From positions 3,968,001 to 4,032,000 of the forward strand of contig NZ_OX044366.1 of NCBI RefSeq assembly GCF_943846705.1: a stretch of 64,000 nt of DNA, given 5' to 3'. Source of the DNA: an uncultured Pseudomonas sp. (GTDB taxonomy: Bacteria > Pseudomonadota > Gammaproteobacteria > Pseudomonadales > Pseudomonadaceae). Made by a program: the position numbers and the translations under genes. Each line of letters starts with the position of its first letter. Within the stretch, counting starts at the first letter, position 1. A model generated the notes under the pieces. It did not search any database, was not told the DNA's origin, and saw only the letters and a list, made by a program, of their open reading frames with translations. Positions 9,464 through 15,973 of the stretch are shown piece after piece.

Positions 9464-10117
9464 ATGACCAATCGCGTTTACCTCTACTGCACAAACGCAA
9501 CAGAAATGCCTCATGAGATTGGCACAGAAAATTTCTTTTCTATATCAGGAAAAGAGTACGAAGCCGGAGCATGTATCCCTTTATTCTGGCTGCTTATGTA
9601 TGAAGAGATAGATATAAAGATTATCTCGCCGGATGATTTAGGCGCAGATATTGATGCTCACCCGTACCCTTATCTAATCTGCAAAAAAGAGAAAGCGATT
9701 CGGCAACTCACGGATTGGCACTCAATTATCGAGTGCACTGCCAAAAATTCCGTACAAATTGCACTGCTCTCAGAGTGGATCTTACGCTTAGAGAGTGAAG
9801 AGTTTAATAACGTAATCATCCGTACAGAAGAGCTATCTTGGTTTAGTCAGCCGGGTGAGCTAGAAAAAAGCTTGCGCATTGCGCTTAAACATATAAATTC
9901 CTGCAAAGAAAAGCGGGAGTTAATACTCAGTAGGCGTGTGGTTGATCTGATCGGTTTGTGGGATCAGGAAGAATTTCTAGAATGCGAGTCGTACCAACTT
10001 GCTGGCCAGTGCAACCAGAAAGAAGGATGGCCTAAACCATTCACATCACCTTATCAAGTTAGCACCACAGAAAAACCGAAGATACGAAAATGGTGGGAGT
10101 TTTGGAAAAGAACCTAA
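9464..10117 (+). CDS. Cassette 2: soluble protein, unknown
   Basis: A 217-residue protein without signal peptide or long hydrophobic helix, so probably cytosolic. It opens with MTNRVYLYCTN; I recall uncharacterised bacterial proteins that open with a similar NRxYLY stretch, but the link is weak. The middle is rich in acidic residues. The C-terminus is a short basic, Trp-rich tail (KIRKWWEFWKR) that could bind a membrane surface or nucleic acid. The stop codon lies inside the inverse core of attC2, a compact arrangement shared by several cassettes here. The function is unknown. Confidence 0.6.
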   Translation: MTNRVYLYCTNATEMPHEIGTENFFSISGKEYEAGACIPLFWLLMYEEIDIKIISPDDLGADIDAHPYPYLICKKEKAIRQLTDWHSIIECTAKNSVQIALLSEWILRLESEEFNNVIIRTEELSWFSQPGELEKSLRIALKHINSCKEKRELILSRRVVDLIGLWDQEEFLECESYQLAGQCNQKEGWPKPFTSPYQVSTTEKPKIRKWWEFWKRT

Positions 10118-10188
10118 CAAGGCGCTCAAATCGCTCACTTCGTTCGCTGGGACAGGCTAAAGCCTGCCCCTTAGCTTAATCGTTAGCT
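10112..10188 (+). repeat. attC2 (77 bp)
   Basis: ACCTAAC to GTTAGCT. The inverse core is the exact reverse complement of the GTTAGGT that starts cassette 2. It is nearly identical to attC3 inside. Confidence 0.9.
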
Positions 10189-10210
10189 CTTTATTGGATA
10201 CCGAGCACTT

Positions 10211-10750
10211 ATGGATAAATTTACTGAGCTTCTCGATTATTTCAGGAAAATACCTGCAGCGTTTCTAGTCGCAATCCTATTTGTTTTGGGGTTAATTCTA
10301 TTTCTGCCAGAAAATTACGCACAGATTCTTGCAGTTGATGGCTTCAGGAACGAGTTTCGAGTTTACCTCGGGCCCGCATTTTTATTAGTTATTTCATTTT
10401 GCAGTGCAAGAGTATTTACTTTCTTTATGCAAGGGTACAACCAAAGAAAAAATACTAAAATACGCCAAAAATCTTTACACAATTTAACACCGGAAGAAAA
10501 AGGCTACCTAATACCGTATATTAAAGACCAACAGAACACTGTTCACGTTGGCATGGACGACGGAATCATGGCAGGGTTAAGGTCAAAAGACATAACATAT
10601 CTAGCAGCAAATGTTGGCGACCTTTTAAATGGCTTTGCTTTTAACTTGCAGCCATGGGCACGTCAGTATTTAGAGAAAAATCCTCAATTTTTGGATGGCC
10701 ATGCTGGTCAACCAAGAACTCCAAGGCAAAAAAGAGGGTTAACGTGGTAA
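10211..10750 (+). CDS. Cassette 3: superinfection exclusion B (SieB)-family protein
   Basis: A 179-residue protein. Two N-terminal membrane helices lie at about 14-33 (ending in FLP) and 52-74. A short basic linker and a cytosolic domain follow. The pattern is that of proteins annotated as superinfection exclusion B family: a short amphipathic start, helix ending in LFLP, FRNEFR before the second helix, LTPEEKGYL near residue 95, a DDGIMAGL segment, and a GFAFNLQPWARQYL stretch. Prophage SieB proteins stop growth of a second phage after infection. The attribution is from memory of the family pattern. In this cassette the protein may act as phage defence, which is inference. Confidence 0.7.
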   Translation: MDKFTELLDYFRKIPAAFLVAILFVLGLILFLPENYAQILAVDGFRNEFRVYLGPAFLLVISFCSARVFTFFMQGYNQRKNTKIRQKSLHNLTPEEKGYLIPYIKDQQNTVHVGMDDGIMAGLRSKDITYLAANVGDLLNGFAFNLQPWARQYLEKNPQFLDGHAGQPRTPRQKRGLTW

Positions 10751-10827
10751 AGCTAACAAGGCGCTCAAATCGCTCACTTCGTTCGCTGGGACAGGCTAAA
10801 GCCTGCCCCTTAGCTTAATCGTTAGAA
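10751..10827 (+). repeat. attC3 (77 bp)
   Basis: AGCTAAC to GTTAGAA. AGCTAAC pairs with the GTTAGCT that opens cassette 3. Its interior is the same as attC2, suggesting the two cassettes came from the same host lineage. Confidence 0.9.
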
Positions 10828-10867
10828 CACACTCAATTAACTCAGCAGCTGAAACTACAGAAAGACT

Positions 10868-11092
10868 ATGGAAACAATAACATATCTCATACTATTTTCA
10901 TTTGGCTTAACACTTGCTGCCGCAGCAGGGCTATGGTCAGGAAAATTTATAGGCTATATATTCTCTTTCAATTCGGAATATATCGAGCTTGCTCTCTGCC
11001 TAGGCGCTATATGCATATTTATTGTAGCAACCCTAGGTGGGCACTCTACAGCCTTTAACGATCTTGATCATGATCGCTGGCTACGCCGTTAA
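10868..11092 (+). CDS. Cassette 4: tiny membrane protein, unknown
   Basis: A 74-residue protein with two hydrophobic helices (about 5-24 and 37-57) and a short charged tail (DLDHDRWLRR). The cassette opens with GTTAGAA at 10821 and its inverse core TTCTAAC at 11105 matches. The attC is then cut by an IS. The function is unknown. The size and two-helix hairpin are common among small cassette proteins. Confidence 0.5.
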   Translation: METITYLILFSFGLTLAAAAGLWSGKFIGYIFSFNSEYIELALCLGAICIFIVATLGGHSTAFNDLDHDRWLRR

Positions 11093-11104
11093 TATTAATC
11101 CATG

Positions 11105-11117
11105 TTCTAACAAATGG
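11105..11117 (+). repeat. attC4, left part (interrupted by IS)
   Basis: The inverse core TTCTAAC plus six bases. Joined to 12496-12558 it restores a 76-bp site, the same length as attC1 and attC5, so the IS insertion neither duplicated nor removed target bases. Confidence 0.85.
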
Positions 11118-11379
11118 TATATGGACTCTCCCCACAAGTAGTGAGCAAAGCTTTTCCTAACCCTGTCGTCAGCGCGGTTGCATTCGTATATCCGGCCTGT
11201 TTTGGGCTTTTTCGCCCTGGCCATTCTGTAGTTCGCGCAGCGGGGGCCAAGCGTTCAATCGATCACCAAGATCATGATTGTTATCGGCCTTATTCCGCTG
11301 CAGGACTCGCCTGTTCCGACAGTGTTGCTGCTCACCACAACCACAAGAAACCCATCACGCCTTGCTGATCACTCCGCCG
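11118..11379 (-). ncRNA. Candidate seek/bridge RNA region of IS copy 1
   Basis: The 262 bp between the transposase stop and the element end have no credible gene in either direction. In IS1111-group elements this downstream position encodes the guide RNA that pairs with target and element ends. The plus-strand stretch 11247-11267 resembles the attC sequence around the insertion site (GCGTTCAATCGATCAC against GCGCTCAAATCGCTCAC). Location and resemblance are seen; the RNA itself is inferred. Exact RNA ends are not determined. Confidence 0.45.
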
Positions 11380-12423
11380 TCAGGCGGGCTTTACGCTTTG
11401 CCAGTCACCGCTGAAACGTCGCTCGTTGCACCATACCGCCCAGCAGATCCTCACCAACTTGTTGGCCAGCGCCACCGCCGCTTTGTTGTGGCCGATACGC
11501 GCCGCCGTCTCGACGGCCCAGCGTTGTAAATGGGTCAGCTTCTCCGGCGTGCGGGCCTGACAGCGCTGCGCCGCCAGCAAGGCCGCTCGCGAGCCGTGGA
11601 TCAATAAGGTGCGCACATAGACGTTGCCCTGTCGGCTGATATGCCCCAGCTTGCGTCGGTCGCCGCTGCTGAATTCACGCGGCGTCATACCCAACCAAGC
11701 GCTGAGTTGGCGACCACTGGTAAAGCGCTCGGGCTTGCCGACTGCGGTTTTCAGGGCACTGGCGGTCAGCAGGCCAATACCGCTGACCTCATCGAGTTTG
11801 CGCACCACGTCATCGTCGGCATGCCAGCGCTTGAGTTGCTGCTCGCACTCAGCCATGCACTGTTCGTGCAGGTTTATTTCTGCCAGAACGATATGCAGTT
11901 GATGACTCAAAGGCGCGATCTCTGGGCGTTCAACCAGCTCATGGGCGGCGCGGATAAACGCGGCGGTGGACGCTGGAGCTTCGATGCCCGCCTCGCGCAA
12001 AATACCGCGCAGCAAGTTGATGCGCTGGGTACGGCTCTTCTTCCAGGTTTCGCGCATACCGTGCAGTTGCTGTAACAGCTGTTGCTCCTGGTTTTTCACC
12101 GGCACCGGATGAATATCCTTGCAGCGCGCCGCTTCCAGCATCGCATCACAGTCATTGCGATCGGTTTTGTTACGGCGGCGATAGGGCCGCACATAGCGCG
12201 GATGGATCAGTTTGACCCGGTGGCCCAGCGCCTGCGCGACCCGCCCCCAATAGTGAGCCGTGCCACAGGCTTCCATCACCCACTCGACCGGCTCAGCTTG
12301 CTCCTGTATATATCGCCTGAACGCCTCTCGGTTCAGTCGCTTGCGCTGCACCACCTGGCCGGAACGGACACTCTCGGCAACTTGGTAAACGGACTTGGCC
12401 AGATCAACTGCTATTCGCTTCAT
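11380..12423 (-). CDS. tnp: IS110-family (IS1111-group) transposase, copy 1
   Basis: A 347-residue protein. The N-terminal DEDD (RuvC-like) domain has IAVDLAKS, VMEACGTAHYW and KTDRNDCDAML carrying its acidic residues. A long helical linker follows. The C-terminal domain has VSGIGLLTASAL, LSAWLGMTPREFSSG and the SRQGN region of the Tnp_20 type with its catalytic serine. The open frame reaches upstream to 12549, outside the IS, but ATG 12423 (MKRIAVDL) is the family start. The protein is identical to copy 2. The enzyme cuts and joins DNA with a guide RNA, without target duplication. Confidence 0.93.
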   Translation of the reverse strand: MKRIAVDLAKSVYQVAESVRSGQVVQRKRLNREAFRRYIQEQAEPVEWVMEACGTAHYWGRVAQALGHRVKLIHPRYVRPYRRRNKTDRNDCDAMLEAARCKDIHPVPVKNQEQQLLQQLHGMRETWKKSRTQRINLLRGILREAGIEAPASTAAFIRAAHELVERPEIAPLSHQLHIVLAEINLHEQCMAECEQQLKRWHADDDVVRKLDEVSGIGLLTASALKTAVGKPERFTSGRQLSAWLGMTPREFSSGDRRKLGHISRQGNVYVRTLLIHGSRAALLAAQRCQARTPEKLTHLQRWAVETAARIGHNKAAVALANKLVRICWAVWCNERRFSGDWQSVKPA

Positions 12424-12495
12424 CACGACACTCCCAATTTCAGCCACCACTGTTCTCGGTATAGAACTGTGGCGCGGGGAGAGTCCATTACAGCA

Positions 12496-12558
12496 TTCAA
12501 ACCGTTCGCTTCGCTCACTGGGACGGGCTAAAGCCCGCCCCTTAACCAAACGTTATAC
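12496..12558 (+). repeat. attC4, right part
   Basis: From TTCAAACC to the core GTTATAC, which opens cassette 5. It is cut from its inverse core by the 1378-bp IS, so the folded attC hairpin needed for excision should not form normally. Confidence 0.85.
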
Positions 12559-12573
12559 AGACTGGAAAATCAC

Positions 12574-13257
12574 ATGGATGTCTGGAGTCAAGTAAAAGTC
12601 TCAGCAGTGCAAAAAGCCATGCAGCTCTCCTGGCTTATTGGCCTGCTCACCATAATTACATTTGCTGACTGCTATTTAATTTTAAAACACGGCAGCGGGG
12701 TATCAATACTCTCATTCGAATGGATAAAAACAAATATAGACATTAGAGACCTGATTATTGGCACGGGGCTATTTTCATTTGTTTTTGCCGCCGTAATACC
12801 TGGCTTTTGGTTCATTGTCTGGCCTTTCCTGCAAATAGCATTATCAAAAATTACAAATAGTAGTATCTTTTTCGGCAAAATGCCCAGCGATGGCTTTACA
12901 CGAGCTGAAGTGCTGATGGCCCGTGCGGCCAAAGAAGGAAACATGGCGTTGCTTCGATACTGTGAACAGCACAAGCAAGACATCGAAACACGAAATTTCA
13001 TCTCAACCTGCGCCCAAGGAATTTTAGTATTAACCTTTACAGCATGGGCTCTCTCCCCGCCCGAGGTGTTGCCAACAGTATTTGAAATACAAAGCTACGT
13101 TGAGCAGTTCCCCTGGTATATTGAAAAGCCGGTGAACGGCTCTCTAGTTTTATTCTATATGGCCGTAGTAGTAATGAGCTTCATGCGAAAAGCTGATTCC
13201 GACAACTATATTGGAATAGCCCTGGAACCAAAACCGAGCAATCGGAAGCTTGTATAA
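12574..13257 (+). CDS. Cassette 5: membrane protein, unknown
   Basis: A 227-residue protein. Hydrophobic segments are seen at about 18-37, 61-90, 143-160 and 186-203, so about four helices. The central soluble part (about 95-140) is charged and includes FTRAEVLMARAAKEGNM. The stop codon is inside the inverse core GTATAAC of attC5, which pairs with GTTATAC at 12552. The cassette is AT-rich with its own start signals close to the attC edge. I do not recognise the family. Confidence 0.6.
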   Translation: MDVWSQVKVSAVQKAMQLSWLIGLLTIITFADCYLILKHGSGVSILSFEWIKTNIDIRDLIIGTGLFSFVFAAVIPGFWFIVWPFLQIALSKITNSSIFFGKMPSDGFTRAEVLMARAAKEGNMALLRYCEQHKQDIETRNFISTCAQGILVLTFTAWALSPPEVLPTVFEIQSYVEQFPWYIEKPVNGSLVLFYMAVVVMSFMRKADSDNYIGIALEPKPSNRKLV

Positions 13258-13327
13258 CAATTGGTTCAAACCGTTCGCTTCGCTCACTGGGACGGGCTAA
13301 AGCCCGCCCCTTAACCAAACGTTAGAA
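13252..13327 (+). repeat. attC5 (76 bp)
   Basis: GTATAAC to GTTAGAA. The interior is the same as attC1 (TGGTTCAAA ... CTTAACCAAAC). Confidence 0.9.
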
Positions 13328-13354
13328 CCTCAACTCGACATCAAGGATTCAGAT

Positions 13355-13771
13355 ATGAAAGCATGGCTCGTAAACACCAATAGCAAAGATGACAACGGCA
13401 ATCCAAACGCTTACAAATACATGCTTAGACAAAGCAAGGCCGCTGCATTTTATGACAAAGCTGAAACCATTGACAAAATTGCAAAGGGCGATCTTGTTCT
13501 TCTATACCATAATCAAAATCGTGTAATTGCAGTTGGTGCCGTGCTTGAACGATTCAAGGGGCATGACTTTGCAGAGCTGGATAAAATCGAGCACTGGGTA
13601 GACGTAAACTGGCTCTGGAAGTCTGATTTCGACAAAAATCATGAACCATTAAATTTTATTGACCGAAATACACTTGGAATAACCATGGTCAATGGAACCG
13701 TTGTAAATATCACAGACCAAATTGACTACAAAAAATTACTCGCAGAAATCGCCAATCTCCAAACGTTCTAA
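13355..13771 (+). CDS. Cassette 6: small EVE/PUA-like protein
   Basis: A 138-residue soluble protein. It opens with KAWLVNTNSK, followed by a GDLVLLYHNQNRVIAVGAV stretch. This resembles the EVE/PUA-like fold, where a W-x-x-N opening and a G-D-x-V-x-x-Y segment followed by an I-x-G-x-G/A-x-V strand are common. EVE-type domains read modified bases in DNA or RNA, and several occur in restriction systems. The resemblance is by eye and the protein may belong elsewhere. The stop lies in the inverse core TTCTAAC of attC6, which pairs with GTTAGAA at 13321. Confidence 0.55.
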   Translation: MKAWLVNTNSKDDNGNPNAYKYMLRQSKAAAFYDKAETIDKIAKGDLVLLYHNQNRVIAVGAVLERFKGHDFAELDKIEHWVDVNWLWKSDFDKNHEPLNFIDRNTLGITMVNGTVVNITDQIDYKKLLAEIANLQTF

Positions 13772-13842
13772 CTAGCGGTTCAAGTCGTTCGCTGCGCTCA
13801 CTGGGACCGGCAAAGCCGGCCCCCTTAACCTGGTCGTTAGGT
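13766..13842 (+). repeat. attC6 (77 bp)
   Basis: TTCTAAC to GTTAGGT. The hairpin centre is variant (GACCGGCAAAGCCGGCCCC) with compensating changes, so the fold is kept while the sequence differs from attC1-5. Confidence 0.88.
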
Positions 13843-13851
13843 TTCTTTCAA

Positions 13852-14499
13852 ATGAAGAGAAAGTTTATATATCTAGTATCGTTGATATTTGGTGCTCTAC
13901 TAGGAGTATGGCTGAGCGGTTCAGTCACCAGTCCAATAATCCGAGTGGCCGGAGAAATATCAACGGACACAGTTCAAATTCTGGAATCAATTAAGAACAA
14001 CACGCTTACACAAAGCACAATTATTAAATCGCCAACCGGTAGTTTTATTGAAGTACCTGGCACATGGGCAGCCAACATACTCATACTCATACTTCCATGT
14101 CTATTCCTTTGGGCAGCATTAAGCTCTCAAAAAGAAACACAAAACTCAAAAAGTATTCAGCGCACCAAAACCATCGCAACAATAATATTTGCAGCACTGC
14201 TATCAATATTTTCCGCCCTTCTTTCTGAGTACGTTAGGTTTATAAACTATCTGGCACTTAACCAAGACTCCATATTCCATAAATCTACAGGAGCGCTTGA
14301 CATATTCGGCATTATTGTGACCGGCGAAACCTTACTCGGTGGCTTATTCATATTTATAGCAAGTGGTATTCTTCCTGCGGTAGCAACGCTCAACAATCAA
14401 ACTCAACGCAGTCAAAAAATTTCAGCTGCCTGGTGGGTTTTCACTATTCTTTTAATTGCATATGGCCTTATGGCTAACGTATCCATTCCAAAAACCTAA
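13852..14499 (+). CDS. Cassette 7: membrane protein, unknown
   Basis: A 215-residue protein with about five hydrophobic helices (about 5-22, 71-90, 108-126, 150-178 and 192-209). A polar, Thr/Ser/Ile-rich loop of about 45 residues lies after the first helix, probably periplasmic. The cassette opens with GTTAGGT at 13836 and its inverse core ACCTAAC at 14494 contains the stop codon. No family is recognised. The second IS follows immediately. Confidence 0.6.
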   Translation: MKRKFIYLVSLIFGALLGVWLSGSVTSPIIRVAGEISTDTVQILESIKNNTLTQSTIIKSPTGSFIEVPGTWAANILILILPCLFLWAALSSQKETQNSKSIQRTKTIATIIFAALLSIFSALLSEYVRFINYLALNQDSIFHKSTGALDIFGIIVTGETLLGGLFIFIASGILPAVATLNNQTQRSQKISAAWWVFTILLIAYGLMANVSIPKT

Positions 14500-14504
14500 C
14501 AACT
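14494..14504 (+). repeat. attC7, left part (interrupted by IS)
   Basis: The inverse core ACCTAAC plus four bases. Joined to 15883-15946 it gives 75 bp, two fewer than the otherwise similar attC2 and attC3. Confidence 0.8.
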
Positions 14505-14766
14505 TATATGGACTCTCCCCACAAGTAGTGAGCAAAGCTTTTCCTAACCCTGTCGTCAGCGCGGTTGCATTCGTATATCCGGCCTGTTTTGGGCTTTTTC
14601 GCCCTGGCCATTCTGTAGTTCGCGCAGCGGGGGCCAAGCGTTCAATCGATCACCAAGATCATGATTGTTATCGGCCTTATTCCGCTGCAGGACTCGCCTG
14701 TTCCGACAGTGTTGCTGCTCACCACAACCACAAGAAACCCATCACGCCTTGCTGATCACTCCGCCG
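14505..14766 (-). ncRNA. Candidate seek/bridge RNA region of IS copy 2
   Basis: The same non-coding sequence as in copy 1, downstream of the transposase. It is unchanged between copies, as expected if the guide RNA is needed. The RNA itself is inferred. Confidence 0.45.
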
Positions 14767-15810
14767 TCAGGCGGGCTTTACGCTTTGCCAGTCACCGCTG
14801 AAACGTCGCTCGTTGCACCATACCGCCCAGCAGATCCTCACCAACTTGTTGGCCAGCGCCACCGCCGCTTTGTTGTGGCCGATACGCGCCGCCGTCTCGA
14901 CGGCCCAGCGTTGTAAATGGGTCAGCTTCTCCGGCGTGCGGGCCTGACAGCGCTGCGCCGCCAGCAAGGCCGCTCGCGAGCCGTGGATCAATAAGGTGCG
15001 CACATAGACGTTGCCCTGTCGGCTGATATGCCCCAGCTTGCGTCGGTCGCCGCTGCTGAATTCACGCGGCGTCATACCCAACCAAGCGCTGAGTTGGCGA
15101 CCACTGGTAAAGCGCTCGGGCTTGCCGACTGCGGTTTTCAGGGCACTGGCGGTCAGCAGGCCAATACCGCTGACCTCATCGAGTTTGCGCACCACGTCAT
15201 CGTCGGCATGCCAGCGCTTGAGTTGCTGCTCGCACTCAGCCATGCACTGTTCGTGCAGGTTTATTTCTGCCAGAACGATATGCAGTTGATGACTCAAAGG
15301 CGCGATCTCTGGGCGTTCAACCAGCTCATGGGCGGCGCGGATAAACGCGGCGGTGGACGCTGGAGCTTCGATGCCCGCCTCGCGCAAAATACCGCGCAGC
15401 AAGTTGATGCGCTGGGTACGGCTCTTCTTCCAGGTTTCGCGCATACCGTGCAGTTGCTGTAACAGCTGTTGCTCCTGGTTTTTCACCGGCACCGGATGAA
15501 TATCCTTGCAGCGCGCCGCTTCCAGCATCGCATCACAGTCATTGCGATCGGTTTTGTTACGGCGGCGATAGGGCCGCACATAGCGCGGATGGATCAGTTT
15601 GACCCGGTGGCCCAGCGCCTGCGCGACCCGCCCCCAATAGTGAGCCGTGCCACAGGCTTCCATCACCCACTCGACCGGCTCAGCTTGCTCCTGTATATAT
15701 CGCCTGAACGCCTCTCGGTTCAGTCGCTTGCGCTGCACCACCTGGCCGGAACGGACACTCTCGGCAACTTGGTAAACGGACTTGGCCAGATCAACTGCTA
15801 TTCGCTTCAT
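14767..15810 (-). CDS. tnp: IS110-family (IS1111-group) transposase, copy 2
   Basis: A 347-residue protein identical to copy 1, with the same DEDD and C-terminal serine-domain motifs. ATG 15810 is taken as start; a longer frame reaches 15837. Confidence 0.93.
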   Translation of the reverse strand: MKRIAVDLAKSVYQVAESVRSGQVVQRKRLNREAFRRYIQEQAEPVEWVMEACGTAHYWGRVAQALGHRVKLIHPRYVRPYRRRNKTDRNDCDAMLEAARCKDIHPVPVKNQEQQLLQQLHGMRETWKKSRTQRINLLRGILREAGIEAPASTAAFIRAAHELVERPEIAPLSHQLHIVLAEINLHEQCMAECEQQLKRWHADDDVVRKLDEVSGIGLLTASALKTAVGKPERFTSGRQLSAWLGMTPREFSSGDRRKLGHISRQGNVYVRTLLIHGSRAALLAAQRCQARTPEKLTHLQRWAVETAARIGHNKAAVALANKLVRICWAVWCNERRFSGDWQSVKPA

Positions 15811-15882
15811 CACGACACTCCCAATTTCAGCCACCACTGTTCTCGGTATAGAACTGTGGCGCGGGGAGAGTCCATTACAGCA

Positions 15883-15946
15883 CTCAAATCGCTCACTTCG
15901 TTCGCTGGGACGGGCTAAAGCCCGCCCATTAGCTTAATCGCTATGC
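15883..15946 (+). repeat. attC7, right part with mutated core
   Basis: It ends in GCTATGC where GTTATGC is expected. Cassette 8's own inverse core GCATAAC (17178) predicts GTTATGC, so the invariant GTT triplet has changed to GCT. The site should be inactive even without the IS. Confidence 0.75.
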
Positions 15947-15973
15947 TCATATCAACATCGGAATCTCTAATAA

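Larger units (their letters stand above)
11118..12495 (-). mobile_element. IS1111-group insertion sequence (IS110 family), copy 1
   Basis: A 1378-bp element by comparison of its two copies. Subterminal perfect 13-bp inverted repeats (ATGGACTCTCCCC at 11121-11133 and its complement at 12476-12488) lie 3 bp and 7 bp inside the ends. Inverted repeats set in from the ends are a hallmark of the IS1111 group and absent from the IS110 group proper. There is no target duplication. It lies inside attC4, six bases after the inverse core. This is the site preference known for the IS1111-attC group. The transposase is on the minus strand, followed by about 260 bp of non-coding sequence. Confidence 0.92.
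14505..15882 (-). mobile_element. IS1111-group insertion sequence, copy 2
   Basis: A 1378-bp element that appears identical to copy 1 at a constant offset of 3387 bp, with inverted repeats at 14508-14520 and 15863-15875. It is inserted in attC7 at the same place and in the same orientation as copy 1 in attC4. The lack of divergence points to recent movement or to gene conversion. Confidence 0.92.

Noticed and set aside
11114..11368. Plus-strand open frame of 84 codons in the IS end (and its twin at 14501-14755)
   Set aside because: It lies in the non-coding guide-RNA region of the IS, is present only because both copies are identical, and has no start signal or recognisable protein pattern.
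12424..12549. N-terminal extension of the copy-1 transposase into attC4
   Set aside because: The extension reads through the IS end into integron sequence. Copy 2 lacks it, and MKRIAVDL is the usual start.
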